Shown: positions 1 to 12,283, counted from the first letter of the stretch. The stretch is DNA of 64,000 nt from Botrytis cinerea B05.10 (GCF_000143535.2 NC_037319.1:124001-188000), one strand, 5' to 3'. Notes: generated by a model not told the origin, from the sequence alone. Numbers and translations: made by a program.

Positions 1-2601
1 ATGAAGATTTGAACAAGAAGAAGAAACAGGTATGTATTTAGTCGATATTCAAGCAATTCCGCGGGGGGTTCAATCCTCTATTTGCTCTTCCTATATTTGC
101 GCTTTGGGGGCTCCCTCGTGTCTTTCCAGCAGGCGAGTCTTCAAATCATTCTGCCCATTCTAATCTTTTCTAGACATATACAGGATGGATGCTTATGTGG
201 CTGGCATATCAAAGTACTGGAGTTATTTACGGAGATATAGGTATGCTTTTAGTTCCCTTCCTAAGAAATCACACTGGCTTACATTTTATATCCAGGCACA
301 AGTCCCTTATATGTTTACTCTTCCACTTTTACAAGTCACCCTTCATACGAAGATCTCGTGGGCGCACTATCTATAATAATCTGGACCCTCACACTTATGG
401 TTTCGGTCAAATATGTTTTCATCGTATTGTCCGCGGATGATGATGGAGAAGGGGGCACATTCGCTCTATACAGTTTACTAGCCCGTTATGCACATATCGT
501 TCGATCAGACCCGAATATTTCAGGAATGGTCAAGATGGAACGTCATCAAACCAACGATTTGAAACCTTCGAATAAAAATGTACGAACGTTCATCGAGGGA
601 TCCGCAGTTGCTAGGGTGGTTCTAAAGTTCTTGGGTGTTTTAGGTGTTAGTATGGTTATGTCGTAAGTTCAAGGTGAAGGTACAAGAAGTTACTCCTCTA
701 ATAACTACCAGGGATGGAATTTTAACACCCGCTCAATCTGTACTTGGGGCTATTCAAGGAATTGAAGTTGCACAGCCAGACATCAGCACTAGTACAATCG
801 TCGGCACAACTTGCGCTATTCTCGTCGTACTATTTGCCATTCAACCTTTCGGGACTTCAAAAATTGCAACTACATTTGCGCCGATAGTTATGATTTGGTT
901 ATTGTTCAACATGTGCACTGGCATCTACAACTTAACTCAGTACGATCACAGCGTTCTCAAAGCGTTTTCTCCTTATTTTGCCGGACGATACTTCATGCGA
1001 AACAAAGAGGAAGGATGGAAATCATTAGGCGGACTCTTACTCGCTTTCACCGGAGTAGAAGCACTCTTTGCAGATTTGGGTGCTTTCAGTAAAAGAGCCG
1101 TTCAAATTTCTTGGCTAGGCTTTACTTATCCTTGCTTGTTATTGGCATATATTGGGCAAGCCGCATACATTTCTCAAGATGCCACAAAAACCGCTTACAC
1201 GAATCCTTTCTTCAATAGTGTTCCGCCAGGGACATTCTGTAAGTTTCACAGACATCTTCTACTTGTAATGAAGATCTACTAACATGATTCAGATTTCGCT
1301 CTTGTCATCGCAATTTTAGCCGCTATTGTTGCTTCACAAGCTATGATCACAGCTAGTTTCCAATTGCTATCACAGGTCATGAGATTGTCTTACTTTCCAC
1401 ACATCAAAACCGTTCATACTTCAAAGCTATTTCACGGGCAAGTGTATATGCCATTAGCAAACTGGCTTCTTATGATTGGTACAGTCGTGGTGACAACAGC
1501 ATACAGTAACGTGGGTTCTCCTTTTCACAACAACTCACCTGCAATACTCAATACATGGTACTAACATAACACTAGACAACTCGTCTCGGAAATGCCTACG
1601 GTGTTTGCGTAATCTTCGTAACCTTTATAACAACCTGCATGGTCTCCCTCGTCGCCATAATCATCTGGCGTATAAACGTCCTCATAGTCCTCATATTCTT
1701 CCTCGTCTTCGCCGCCCTCGACGGCGTCTACCTCTCAGCAGCCCTCATCAAAGTTCCCACCGGCGCATGGTTCACCCTTCTCCTCGCCTTCATCCTCTCC
1801 TGCATCTTCGTACTCTGGCGCTACGGAAAAGAACAACAATGGACCTCGGAAGCCCAAGACCGCATTCGCCCCTCCGAATTCATAACCACCGAGCTCCACT
1901 CCGGTACCCCTACATCTTGGCTCACTGCAGCATATGGTTCCCACCCCATCACTACCGTTCCAAGCGTCGGTATCTTCTTCGACAAAATCGGCGATCAGCT
2001 CCCCATCGTCTTTACTCAATTCGTCCGCAAATTCTGCGCAACCCCTGAAATCATCATCTTTCTACACATGCGTCCGCTTTCCATCCCCCACGTCCCAGAC
2101 GAGGAACGCTACGTCGTGCAGCGAACTTCCATCCCCGGATGTTATCGAATCACCATTCGTCACGGCTACACCGACGATATCATCACGCCATCCATCGGCG
2201 CAACCCTAATTTCCCAACTCACACTCTTTATCACTCGCGATCCGGGGACTTTTTCGGGCCTGCAGAGGAGTTTAGTTTCTCCTGCTCCATCGACCCCACA
2301 ATCTCAATCTCCATCTCCAAATTCAAATTCAAATCACACTTCCCCAGCGACGAGTATACTGCACACACCAGAAATCCAGCGAGAATTAGACGGGATAAAC
2401 AGCGCAGCCGCGAATCAAATCGTCTACGTATTAGGCAAAGAGCAGATGAAGATTCGCGAGGGGGGCGGCGTGCAGAATTGGATCCGACGAGCTGTACTAT
2501 GGATCTTCTTGTGGATTCGCGATAATAGTCGGGGGAAGATGGCGGATTTAGATTTGCCAGTAGAGGGATTGGTCGAGGTAGGTTTCGTAAAGGTTATCTA
2601 G
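1..2601 (+). CDS. hak1: KUP/HAK-family high-affinity potassium transporter, 5' end outside window
   Basis: Plasma-membrane K+ uptake protein of the KUP/HAK/KT family. Exons I read: 3-29 (edge, partial), 174-240, 296-662, 712-1238, 1293-1510, 1576-2601. They join in frame to 743 residues after the edge. Family hallmarks are continuous across the junctions: LAYQSTGVIYGDIGTSPLY in the first membrane helix, DGILTPAQSVLGAIQGIEV after intron 3, GVEALFADLGAFSKRA, and GNAYGVCVIFVT after intron 5. A long cytoplasmic C-terminal domain follows (from about 1850), with a Ser/Pro/Asn-rich low-complexity stretch near 2290-2345. The first splice joins a basic peptide (NKKKKQ) to TYTGWMLMWLAYQS in phase 0, as in fungal HAK proteins. 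The family is proposed to import K+ with H+ (known of the family, not visible here). Only the N-terminal leader is missing. No frameshift was seen. Confidence 0.93.
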
Positions 2602-3917
2602 AATTCGTAGAGTACGAGATATGAGATATGAGATATGAGATGCATAATAAATATATCCTTTCTTCTCTTTGTCTCTGTTCTTGCACCGCCAACTTGCCAA
2701 CATACGGCTTTAAGCGACATCTTGATCTGAATACGGATCGCACACCTACAATCTACATACAGTCAGTACCCCCGAATCCCAACAGCGATCTCGATGTACA
2801 CATGTAAACAAATCGAAACACATCTATCCCATCCCATCCCACCCCATCTCCCGATTCTCAAACCACAAGTATCCCAAATATCCATAGCGGGATCCCAATC
2901 TGCCTACCCCGTAGATTACAATTCTATAATCACGTCGAATGTAATCGTCTAACCAAGTAGGTGAGCAATTAGACTTGACTAGACTTGACCTCGCTAAGCT
3001 AAGCTAGGTAAGCTTACTACGTACATACCTAACAACTTGTCTACTTTATGCGACCCAAAGGACAGGACAAGATACGACAAGATAGGACAGGACAGAACAA
3101 CCAGATCTTTCCAGTCATCCCAATCCAAAAATACCCACAGACGAGAACTTTCTTCGATTTCGCCATTTTCACTTGCAAAAAATATGAATTTCTCTCCATA
3201 AGCTCAGACTAGATGGATCAGGTATTATTCGATTTGATTTCATTGAATTTTAATTTTGATAATGACAAAGGAACTTCATATAATTGTATTGCCTCGACTG
3301 CTATCTTATGCACAAGTCATTTTACCCCTCTCCACTTAGTCGCCAAGCAATCAGTATCCATATCTCCATTCCATTCTCTTCCTATGTATTTCATCTCATC
3401 TCATCTCATACCTCCATTCACATACTCTCTCACTTCCGAGACACTCTTGCCACATCCATCCTTCCATCCATTCCAATGCCTCTCTTCAAAATCTTCTTCT
3501 CCAATTTTCAACTTATGTTCAAGATTCCATCCATCCACCCATCAACAACCAATCCACAAAAAAACACCCAATACGCCAACCAAAACAATTCTCCCATCCC
3601 ATCCATCCCAACCTATCTCCAAATCCTTCCTTGTCTTACCAACCCAACCCAAGACAAGATAAGAGCATACCAAAACTACACCGTGCCACCCTTCAATTCA
3701 ATTCAACAACATAGGGAACTACCTCACACCACGCTATTCATATGTAAACTCCAAGTCCTAACAAGTTCCCACCTCCCAAAAGAAAACATCACTACTGCGA
3801 TCCATCCCATGATCAATACCATGCCAAAAGCCTTTATTCAAACTACCTCTTTCTCATTTTCTCTCAAACTCCTCGCTTCATATAATTTTGTTCTGAAATT
3901 CACTCTACGCTAGGTGG
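2602..3917. other. Intergenic, tail-to-tail between hak1 and ssh4 genes
   Basis: Holds a short heptamer run (GAGATAT type, about 2615-2640), CCCATC-rich pyrimidine tracts (2827-2850, 3360-3620) and the two 3' UTRs. A long open frame (3284-3913) is low-complexity Ser/Pro/Thr/His from C+T-rich DNA and I do not accept it as a gene. Confidence 0.6.
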
Positions 3918-5647
3918 TCATGATTGAGAAGGATTTCCATCACCTTGTCGGGCTCGATGACTATCACTTCTTTCTCTTCGACCTCCACTTCTATCTCGAT
4001 GACTATGGCTTCGATTTCTTTGTGCTACTGCATCATTATAACTTGGTATTGGTGGAGGTGTAGTTTTTCTTCGTAACATTGGTGTCCTTTCACTATCTGT
4101 ACTTCCTCGAGGACTTCCTGCTGCTGATGGTAAAGGACTCGTATATTCTGGAGGAGGTTGTGCATTATCGTGTACCCCCAATCCACTTTGTTGTGTAACA
4201 CCTCCTGTAGGTGCTGGTGTAGAACTATTAGAAGCCTCCCCGGGCTCTTCGTGTGAAGGAAAGTGTGTAAGTTGAGCTAAAGAAATATCTGTGGGTGATC
4301 GTATTGGTCCAGGACTTGTAGGTGGACCATGCCTAAAATTTCCACTTCGAGTTCGTCCATGTCTTGGGTCTGGTTGGTAATGACCATTACTACTTTGCGC
4401 ACCTTCTCGTCCTGCCTCTAAAAGAATGCTTCCTTGTTCACTACCATATGGAGGTGGAGGAGCAAGACTACCAGTCATAGGTGCTAAACCCCATTTCTTA
4501 ACATTTGCTTCAATGAAAACGAATCCAGATTGACCAAAATTGACATGTACTGTGCAAGGACCATTTGCTCCAACAGCTGGGAAAAGGTTCTGTGATTTCA
4601 AACCATGTGCTACATCTTCGAGTTTCTTTCCATTTCGAGTGAAGAATATCGTGCCAGTTCGAGGTCGGTATCCTACTCCAATAACATCTCCTTGAACGTA
4701 TTGTGGTCCATATACCGGTCCGCTAAAGGGTTGATTGTATCTTCGATGTCCAGTAGATGTATAAGCGACGGAATACTTATGCCACCCTGCTTTAAGTCAG
4801 TAATTATCCTCACAATTCATGATCCAGACAACATACCTGGTAACCTGAACAAAGGATAAGGTTTTGTAGCCACGCCGATACTAATAAGTGTGTTTTCTGG
4901 CTTATCGTAAATCTTAGACTCCCAATAGTAAACCTCGTTCTGTTTTGGTACGGGTAAATTCGTCAAGGTGCAACATTCGCTATCGAAGAATTCAATTTCC
5001 GTCCTAGCCTCTACAAAACAATTCGCAATCTCTAACTCTGGTTCGAATTCCCAAGCAGAGACTCCTTTCTCTTGAATTGCCAAGTATTGTGATAAGGAAA
5101 TGTCGGTTGGTAATGAATCGGGTGGGTTTGATTGTACGAATGCTATACGGACAAGATCATTAGTATCATGATATCAAGCGGCAGGTAGATAATGATTAGA
5201 CACACCTTTGGCTCGTAAGTATTCCGTTCTTTGTAAATCATCCATTTCTTCCAAGGCTTCGGCCTCTTCCTTTGCGAAAGCCTGTTCATCGTCGTATTCT
5301 CCCGGCCTTCCGATCCGATCCAGTAAAATCCGCCCACTGCTGGTGTATTTGAAGAAATAAACAATCAGGAAGATAAAAGCGATTAAGATGGCCGAACCAA
5401 ATGAACTCAATAATCCTATCACCACACCATTTATCGTCGAATCATTGGAGGACTTGAGCTGAACATTGTCGCTAGATGTACTGGTCGCAACAGCCGCCGC
5501 CGCACGTTGAAGGCTAGTCGGTTGTTGCAGTGTGTCTCGAAGAGCTTCCTGAGCGGCAGCGATAATGGGTATCGACGTTGGCGTTGCGAATAAAACCGAG
5601 GTGGTGAGAGTTGATTGCTGCATCCCCCGCAGGAAGTCCTCCATCAT
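3918..5647 (-). CDS. ssh4: Ssh4/Ear1-like SPRY-domain adaptor of the Rsp5/Nedd4 ubiquitin ligase
   Basis: Single-pass endosome/vacuole membrane adaptor that, in yeast, recruits Rsp5 to cargo for multivesicular-body sorting. Exons on the minus strand: 5647-5206, 5142-4837, 4786-3918; 538 residues, in frame. Order of elements: short lumenal N-terminus, one membrane helix at about residues 74-99, acidic DDEQAFAKEEAEALEE stretch, SPRY domain at about 180-340 (VYYWESKIYDK, GWHKYSVAYTSTGHRRYN, VIGVGYRPRTGTIFFTRNGK), then a Pro/Ser-rich tail. Two PY motifs lie in the tail: PPPY (about 360-363) and PPEY (about 461-464), the expected WW-domain ligands. The end is Arg/Ser/His-rich. Start chosen at the MMEDFLRGM methionine. 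The frame stays open upstream to 6313, but that stretch is low-complexity and looks like 5' UTR. Domain order, helix and PY motifs together make the assignment strong. Confidence 0.9.
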
Positions 5648-7929
5648 TATACGGTAACCTTGTCGCACCCTTCCAAATGTTGCGTGCCTCGTTTGCTTCC
5701 CTTTCTCCAATGATCCAACGCAATGTCGAATGTTGAACCCAGTCCCGATGAGTTCTCGGCCAGCCGGAATAAAATCAAATTGAACTGAATCTCTTGCGGC
5801 GGGCGTTCGAAGGGATATCTTATCGAGGGCGAAGGCACAGAACAAACCCAAAAATGGCTGCGTTGGTGGTGGTGGTTGGTGTGTGTCTGTGGTGGAGAAG
5901 CAAGAACTGAACTCGGATTTACTTTGTGGTTTGGCTTGTAGAAAAGGCGTATGGTCTAGGATTGGGATTGGGATGTGATGGGATGGGATGGTTGGATGGG
6001 TGGATGAGTGGATGGGTGGATGGTGGATGGTGGATGGTGGATGGGTCGATGAACGGACACCGGATGCTTTCGGTAAGGATATCTTGGATAGAGACCTTGA
6101 ATACCTGAGATACCTAGGTACAACAGTGGTGGTATTGATTGAATTGCTGATAAATTCCTCGCTCGGAGCGATAGGCTGCATATATCTCGTTTTCAGCCAA
6201 CTTTCTCTCTTGTTCCTCTTTTCTGCTGAACCTCGTAATATTATGTATGCATTTGCACCTCGACAATCTAATTTATCAAGCAAGCAATGAAGGGAGGGGG
6301 GGAAAGAATGCAATCAATCTATGCCCATGCATGCAATGAATGATTTGTTTTGTGAAGGGATAAGAATCCCGATAAAGGAAAAAGAAAAGGATTTATGAGC
6401 TGGGTTTAGGTTTAGGTTTAGAATGGATGTTCTTTGAAGTCTGATGGTGATATCGAGCATCTACAAGCACGTCTGAGTTTGCACGTCTGAGTTTGCACTG
6501 CAGCGCAACAACGTACAAGAGTTTGAAAGTCTGAGTTCAACACTATTCATTACTCGTACTATGTATGATTCGCCCTCTTCCGGCTGATGTTTGGCTAGCC
6601 TCTCATTTGGCCTGATGGAGCACCTGGGCAGAGAGAGATGTGGTGAATGAGAGTGGTTTCAGTTGATTTGATATCAATCAACTATCGTTTCAATTTATAT
6701 TATGGATCATGTCATTAAAGTAGATACCTCCTTGTATATGCAGGTATCTCCATGCGTATCGTATATGGAGGGAGAAGAGTAAGGGAGAAGGGAGAAGGGA
6801 GAAGGGAGAAGGGAGAAGGCAGGAAGAGTGTCTAGATGTCTACCGACTACATAATTGATCAGAAACACAAGTCAAGAAAGAGTTCCTGTTCTCCTACAGG
6901 AATGAAGATGCATCCATCTAGGCAGGTCCCAAAATGGTACTTACGAAGGACATCCACCCAAACCAGCAACAGGCAAGAGTAAGGACCCAGAGTTTCGCTA
7001 CATCCTCTCCACTCATGTCATGCATTCGCATTCACATTCACATTCACCCAAAACCAATGGCTAAACCGTCAGAGGCACGGAGCACCAGAGTCTGGAATAG
7101 CTAATCCAAGGTAAGGAAGACTCAATGTAACATCATTCTAGAATCATCATCGGATCGTATATCACGGCTGGGTAACAATCTCGCTGCTGACTCCTGGCTG
7201 CTGACTCCTGACTGCTGACTGCTTATCTAGATGCATTTGTATTCCTCTCTCATTGCCTGGGTCCATTTTCTCTCGAATTTACTACATTCTTCTGTTCGTT
7301 CGAAATCATCCTCCACCCTCATCTCATTCAAATCACATGAATGTCATCTAAACTAAGAGTTATGCATAGCCTGCCTGCCCATTCTGAGATCAGATCTTTT
7401 TCATTGCACAGCCAAATCATAGCGTCTTGGGGCTAACTTCTCGTTTCACAATCACGTGATTTGATCGTCATGAAGAGTCTGGAGGGAATGCAGGACTCGC
7501 GTGGACAACCGGACAACCATTTGAATGTGAAAAGTTTCATGCTCTGCTTGTTTGAATCTCTGAAGCTCTGAAAGATTTCCTAACAGGTTTCGTATTATGA
7601 TTCCTTGGCACTTCCAGATTCCATGATGGTGAGTGCAATACTACAAGTATGTATCTACCATACAGGATGAGACGAGGTACCAATACATAAAATAGTGCTA
7701 GATGAGGTTATTATCGTCTGTTAAAATATCAAGTATCCTTAAGAGAGCCTTATATTAAACATAAGATGGCTCTGATTGCTCTCTAAGATCGCCTACATCA
7801 CATCCTTCCAATACGTTACTGCTTTCAAGACATCATCTCGCATTCGCAGCTCTCGTTGAATATTTCCATAAACCTCATTCGAGTTGGTCCCTACGAGTTC
7901 AAGTGCCACGCCTGCTGTTCAATCCACTC
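5648..7929. other. Intergenic, 5' region of ssh4 and 3' side of the F-box gene
   Basis: Contains GGATGGGTGGATG-type minisatellite (5975-6055), a short duplicated TCTGAGTTTGCACG block (6472-6496), a GGGAGAA heptamer array (listed separately) and a CTGACTCCTG-type repeat (7191-7220). I find no supportable gene. Confidence 0.55.
6781..6820. repeat. GGGAGAA heptamer microsatellite
   Basis: About five uninterrupted copies of a 7-bp purine unit in the upstream region of the Ssh4-like gene. Purine on the + strand throughout. Confidence 0.9.
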
Positions 7930-9042
7930 CTAAGCAAGGCTATCTGACCCCCAGAAAGACATTTGATTTTTCGTCTCCAAGAACAATTTCATTTGGTTAC
8001 CAGAAGTTAACTCGTCCATCGATAATCCTTCCTGGTCTTCGAAAGCTTTTTGGACGTCTACTGGACGATATTTGTCACGTTGACCCTTTCTTCGGATATA
8101 ATAATGCCACTTCAAATCTTCGGGGTTTAGACCAGTTCCAAGATTGATCCATCTTGTAATTATAACCGCAATTCCTCTCTCTCCACAATGTTTTAAACGC
8201 ACCACAAAGTCGGTCCAACAACAATTGCATTGAAGTGTTGGCGTATGGGAAAGTTTACTTCTCACAAGTTGTGATACTATGAGTCCCAACGAGTCTGAAT
8301 CTGAGTGTCTACAGAATCTAACCGACATTCGATATTTAGCTAACTCCTCGGCGGTTCTGTCTTTTTGGCTCCGAGGGAGAAGAATCCAAGTTTGAGACCG
8401 CAACAGAAGCTCATCGCCGCCAAACCGGGCATCAACAGATAATAAAGTCGTTTTTCTCGTGCGCTGATTATATTTAATCTCCAGGTGTCGAAAAGCTTCT
8501 AGGGGAAATCCAATATCGATGCCGGATCGATGTTGCTTCATTGCCAAATATACTTGAGGGAAATATATTTCAAAGGACAACAAAAACTTGGGAGAATGAA
8601 CAGGCGGCCTACTCCGAACACACTCAGCACAGCCGAGATGGTCTTTGGTATTATTGGGCCATTTGATCCTTCGTGTTGGATGGATGCGAGCACAGTCGAA
8701 GCATGCAAAGTGTTGAGGAAGGTCTCTCGCCAAAAGTGCCACAAATTTACGATCAACTTTAGGCAAGAAATGAAATGTTCGAGTTGGAGGATTTTTCATA
8801 GCCTTCAAGTACTGGTCTCCGAGTACTTCTTTCATACTGCGGCTACAAAAAGTAAGACTAGCAGCATAAATTTCCGGAAGAAATCCTGCTATCATCCTCA
8901 TTATTTCTGGTGGAATGGGAAGCAAGGCTGGTGAGGTTGACTTTCTTTCTTTTTGGGTAACTGCATAATTGTGAGCAGTTGACTTTTGTTCAGCCATGAT
9001 GACTGCGTCGGCTTGAGTAGTTGGGGCAATTCGAGCCATCAC
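7930..9042 (-). CDS. F-box protein of unknown target
   Basis: Single-exon gene, 370 residues. An F-box-like segment lies at about residues 40-80: LLPIPPEIMRMIAGFLP followed by LTFCSRSMKEVLG. This is the Skp1-binding pattern of SCF ubiquitin-ligase substrate receptors. Downstream there are Cys pairs (CFDCARIH and LGCAECVRSRPP, near residues 120-145) and further cysteines (CNCCW near 290), a layout common in the large ascomycete family of F-box proteins with Cys-rich C-terminal parts. No WD40, LRR or kelch repeats are visible. Start is the MMARIA methionine; a second in-frame ATG lies 14 codons later. The substrate cannot be inferred. Confidence 0.75.
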   Translation of the reverse strand: MMARIAPTTQADAVIMAEQKSTAHNYAVTQKERKSTSPALLPIPPEIMRMIAGFLPEIYAASLTFCSRSMKEVLGDQYLKAMKNPPTRTFHFLPKVDRKFVALLARDLPQHFACFDCARIHPTRRIKWPNNTKDHLGCAECVRSRPPVHSPKFLLSFEIYFPQVYLAMKQHRSGIDIGFPLEAFRHLEIKYNQRTRKTTLLSVDARFGGDELLLRSQTWILLPRSQKDRTAEELAKYRMSVRFCRHSDSDSLGLIVSQLVRSKLSHTPTLQCNCCWTDFVVRLKHCGERGIAVIITRWINLGTGLNPEDLKWHYYIRRKGQRDKYRPVDVQKAFEDQEGLSMDELTSGNQMKLFLETKNQMSFWGSDSLA

Positions 9043-10057
9043 TGTGGTAAGTCTGCGATTTCAAAAGGTTTTCTTCAACGACTTTCTTCTCCCGAAAGTG
9101 CGAGGAGTTGAAGAATTAACACTTCCTTGGTAAGTTAGTTCCAATTGCATATATCTGTCAATATCTGAAAATGACGTCTATATCTAGCTAGTAGGTCAAG
9201 ATCGATGATTATTCGAGCTTTAATAGGTCTAGCGTCTGTTTTACACAAGCTAACCTCCTCCGATCTTGCGGCCTCACACCAGCTTGAACTCGCCAGGTTG
9301 GTCTTCGAAGATCTTTCGTAAAACAGCCAGGAATTCCTTATTTTCTTAAGATAACCAATTAGGGATCGCTTGCTAGACTGTGGTGAGGTTCGTCTTTGAG
9401 GAGGTTAGTGGGTTGAGGTGAAGAAGATGTTTGAGGATTTTCCGTAGGAGGACAGACAGAATTGAATTCAATAGTAGAGATTATCACCATATCCAACTCC
9501 CCCTCCTGGTTTGTTCTAGATCAGAGAATTCATTCATTCAATCGTATGAGTAGAAGATGAGGAATGGCCAAGAATTGTTTGAACAGCACTAAAAGGGAAG
9601 TAATGATTTCCAAAACAATATTGCTTAATTCTCTCGGAAATTCTGTGAGTTTGCAGATAGATGTAATGTCCAAACTTTGCCTTGAATCATATCAAATCCA
9701 TAGGAGTATTCGTGTGTTCTACTTGTATATCTGCATGCATGAACATCTTCTTCGAGACAGACATCTTCTACCCTCTCAACACATTCCGAGTACATATCGA
9801 ACCATGCCTAAGACTTCCTACTTTTGGGGGGCTTCACTCCTCTCATACTCTCATACCAGAGTGAAAGGTAAAAGACCGCCCAGCACATTACCAAAGCTAT
9901 GTATCTCACCCATCGATCCGAACCCTTTCCCCCTCCCACAGGATCCAAGACCCGATGACCTGACCACTGGTGGACGACCAGATTCGCAGTAAATTAACCG
10001 AAACTCCAGGATCCAATAGATGAAGAGGCACCGAATAATCGTACCCTACCTATACCA

Positions 10058-10096
10058 CACAATACAGTACAGCACAGCACAGCACAGCACAGTACA
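10058..10096. repeat. ACAGC/ACAGT pentamer microsatellite
   Basis: Seven or so imperfect copies of a 5-bp unit in intergenic DNA. Confidence 0.85.
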
Positions 10097-10729
10097 GGAA
10101 TCATAAATATTCCCACATAAGTAGATGGATTAATAACATATGTAGGTATACCATACCTCTTTCTGAACCATGCTCGAGTTTAGGATGCTGAAGAGTACTC
10201 AATAGTATATAATTTCATGAGCCGTGCTGCGATGACTTCCATGCATGGCAATACTGGCTAGTATAATGATGGAGAAATATAGTGTAGTCTACATGCGCAC
10301 TTGTGGGTAGGTAGGCAACTGTGTTCTCTTTCTTCTCTCTTCTTCTCTTGCAACTCTTTTCTTGTAACTCTTTTTTTCCCCAGCTTTTCATTCAATCCAA
10401 GGGGAAAAGACACCCACACACTTACAAGAAAGAAAGAAAGAACAGATGTGCGTTACAACTCCGAATATACTAGTTAACAAGCGTAGATAAATGAATGGAT
10501 GCAAAGTGATTCGTCCAGGTGATGCTATGATATGCTATGTTCTGTACAATGTATAAGGTTATGATAAGTAGGCAGGTGAAATCATAATCCATTTGGCAGG
10601 CAGGCAGGTAGGTAGATAGGTAGGTGGGTATACGCTCCACCAAACCCATCTAAACGCACGAATCACATTCAGCATCATCTTTCCACATCTCTGCAATGCA
10701 TGCAGGAACTGGGGAAAATAGGTAGAATA

Positions 10730-10757
10730 GAATAAAATAAAATAAAATAAAATAAAA
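10730..10757. repeat. AAAAT pentamer microsatellite
   Basis: Five copies of a 5-bp A-rich unit (AATAA phase) about 125 bp downstream of the tRNA gene (minus-strand orientation). Confidence 0.85.
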
Positions 10758-10870
10758 CAATCCATCACACAAAGAAACCCCAAAACAATAATCAATCTTC
10801 GTTCTGTCTTTCTTTGAACATTCCACCATCACCAAGCGAACCCTCAAAAATAAAACCATTCTAAAATCAC

Positions 10871-10874
10871 AAAA
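10871..10874 (-). terminator. Pol III T-run terminator of the tRNA gene
   Basis: TTTT on the minus strand, 7 nt after the tRNA discriminator base. A second TTTT follows. Confidence 0.7.
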
Positions 10875-10881
10875 GAGTAAT

Positions 10882-10963
10882 TGCCTACTACTGGAATCGA
10901 ACCAATGATCTTAGCATTTCGTATGAATACAAGTGCTACGCGTTACCACTGCGCCAAGCAGGC
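10882..10963 (-). tRNA. tRNA-Thr(UGU) with 10-nt intron
   Basis: Minus-strand cloverleaf. Acceptor GCCTGCT pairs with AGTAGGC (one G-U). D arm is GCGC with ACGC (one C-A mismatch at 13-22). Anticodon stem TAGCA pairs perfectly with TGCTA. T arm is ATTGG-TTCGATT-CCAGT and the discriminator is A. The loop reads C-T-TGT-A, then about 10 nt of intron (TTCATACGAA), then A38, so the intron sits at the canonical 37/38 position and the anticodon is UGU (reads ACA, Thr). The CAT inside the intron could mislead to Met, but the stem would not pair that way. The B box GGTTCGATTCC is intact and a T4 terminator follows. Confidence 0.85.
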
Positions 10964-11449
10964 TTTTCTTAGGAGTTATCTCCTATTAGTGGTTGCTGAC
11001 TGAGCGAGTGATTTGATATATAAACAGAATCCATAGGCTGAAGGGTCATAGTGAGATTTCGTGAACTTGAAGATACACACAAGCCCGCTCTGTAACTTAT
11101 ACTTTACACAGCTAATAAGATCATTGGGTCAACATGTTCTTGACTTTCTATTTCTGATGTGCAATTGTTTTAGTTACGCCGTAGTATACGATTACATTCT
11201 TTATGGTGGATTATTATTCTGTTCAAATTATGTTACTGTATTTAACAGAAAATGTCAAGAGACCTCGATTCTTGATTTTGAGCAAGGAATAAAAGTATTT
11301 CCATGACTTATTATTACTTGCAAATATGTGCTTTACTGTCATGGTATCTCGTCATCGCAGTACGCTGTTCGTCTTAAATGTATAACTGAAAATCATGCAA
11401 ACATCTCTTTCCAAGGTCAAATGCCTTCGTATATATCATGGGCTTTCAT
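10964..11449. other. Intergenic, upstream of tRNA and 3' of the EXPERA-like gene
   Basis: AT-rich. It contains the 5' flank of the tRNA gene and the 3' UTR of the neighbouring minus-strand gene. I see nothing else in it. Confidence 0.6.
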
Positions 11450-12283
11450 CTACTCCTTCTTTACCGAGATATCGTCATTCGAAGCCGTAGCTCCACCAGC
11501 AGCTATTGTCAAACCTTGAAGAATTTCACTTCCGGTGACATATATGATATATGAAGGGACAGCTATCCAAGCACCACTATAGATTGTTAGACAGCAGAGA
11601 CAACTAGAAATGAAAAATGACTTACTTTGGAATGATCCATAAGAAAATCAAATCCCGAATACTATTATGACCAATATTCTCAAACCCCGAGTAGTACTCA
11701 TTCATCCCTATGCCACATTAGCAAAAGCATCATCGCCATCAAAAATCAAACCAAACTTACAGTACAACACCGTCTTACTGACCGTCATAACCGCAGCACT
11801 ATAACCCACCACAACAGCCAAAGCCCCCATCTTCCCATCCACAGATCTCTGCTCTCCAACCTTTCCCGAATTCTTAGGAGCACCTCTTCCCTGAGCCGGT
11901 GATGATTTCCCATAAGCATATAGAATATACAAATAGTAGTAATACATCAAACTCTCAATAATATTCAAAAATGTCTGCGCCATCGTAAATCCATTGTGGT
12001 CATTGAACGCCTTCCATCCATATATATAATCGACCTTTCCATATAGTTCATATGGAGCCCAGACTGGCCAATGGAGTGATCCTCCGGGCATGGAAAGAGG
12101 CCGAAGCATCACATATCCAGCATCCCACGCTACGAGCGGGAGAGAGATGCAAAGCCAAATGATCGTGAGGTTGGAGGGGGTATGAGCCCATTGTCCTTTG
12201 CGGAGAGGATTGCGAGAGGGGATCGTGGGCGTGCGACTGGGGGTTTCGGGAAATTCAGAGGGATGTCTGCGTGTTGAGACCAT
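11450..12283 (-). CDS. Small polytopic membrane protein, EXPERA (emopamil-binding-like) topology
   Basis: Exons on the minus strand: 12283-11761, 11707-11626, 11576-11450; 243 residues. Four membrane helices: IIWLCISLPLVAWDAGYVML; the segment around MAQTFLNIIESLMYYYYLYI; MGALAVVVGYSAAVM; and FLWIIPNGAWIAVPSYIIY, the last completed by exon 3. The D near the end of helix 1, a W..YELYGKVDYIYGW motif and a conserved NIIES glutamate resemble the layout of EXPERA-domain proteins (EBP sterol isomerase, TMEM97/sigma-2). EXPERA is inferred from pattern only, since overall similarity to canonical EBP is low, so no activity is claimed. It is divergent from, and 445 bp away from, the FIT2 gene. The N-terminus is Arg/Pro/Ser-rich and cytosolic-looking, with no signal peptide. 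Confidence 0.7.

Larger units (their letters stand above)
9043..10881. other. Intergenic region with simple repeats
   Basis: Holds the F-box promoter side (9043-9500), a CAGCA/ACAGT pentamer run (about 10058-10096), an AGAAAG run (10430-10440), GTAGGTAG repeats (about 10600-10630) and an AAAAT pentamer run (10730-10757). Short open frames at 9564-9992 lack coding character. Confidence 0.55.

Noticed and set aside
3284..3913. 209-codon open frame on + strand
   Set aside because: Low-complexity Ser/Pro/His/Thr from pyrimidine-rich intergenic DNA, with an overlapping alternative frame; no domain.
5648..6313. N-terminal extension of the Ssh4-like protein to an upstream Met
   Set aside because: The extension is repetitive (Ser/His/Pro/Thr from GGATGG repeats) and lacks coding character. 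The internal MMEDFLRGM start gives the family topology.
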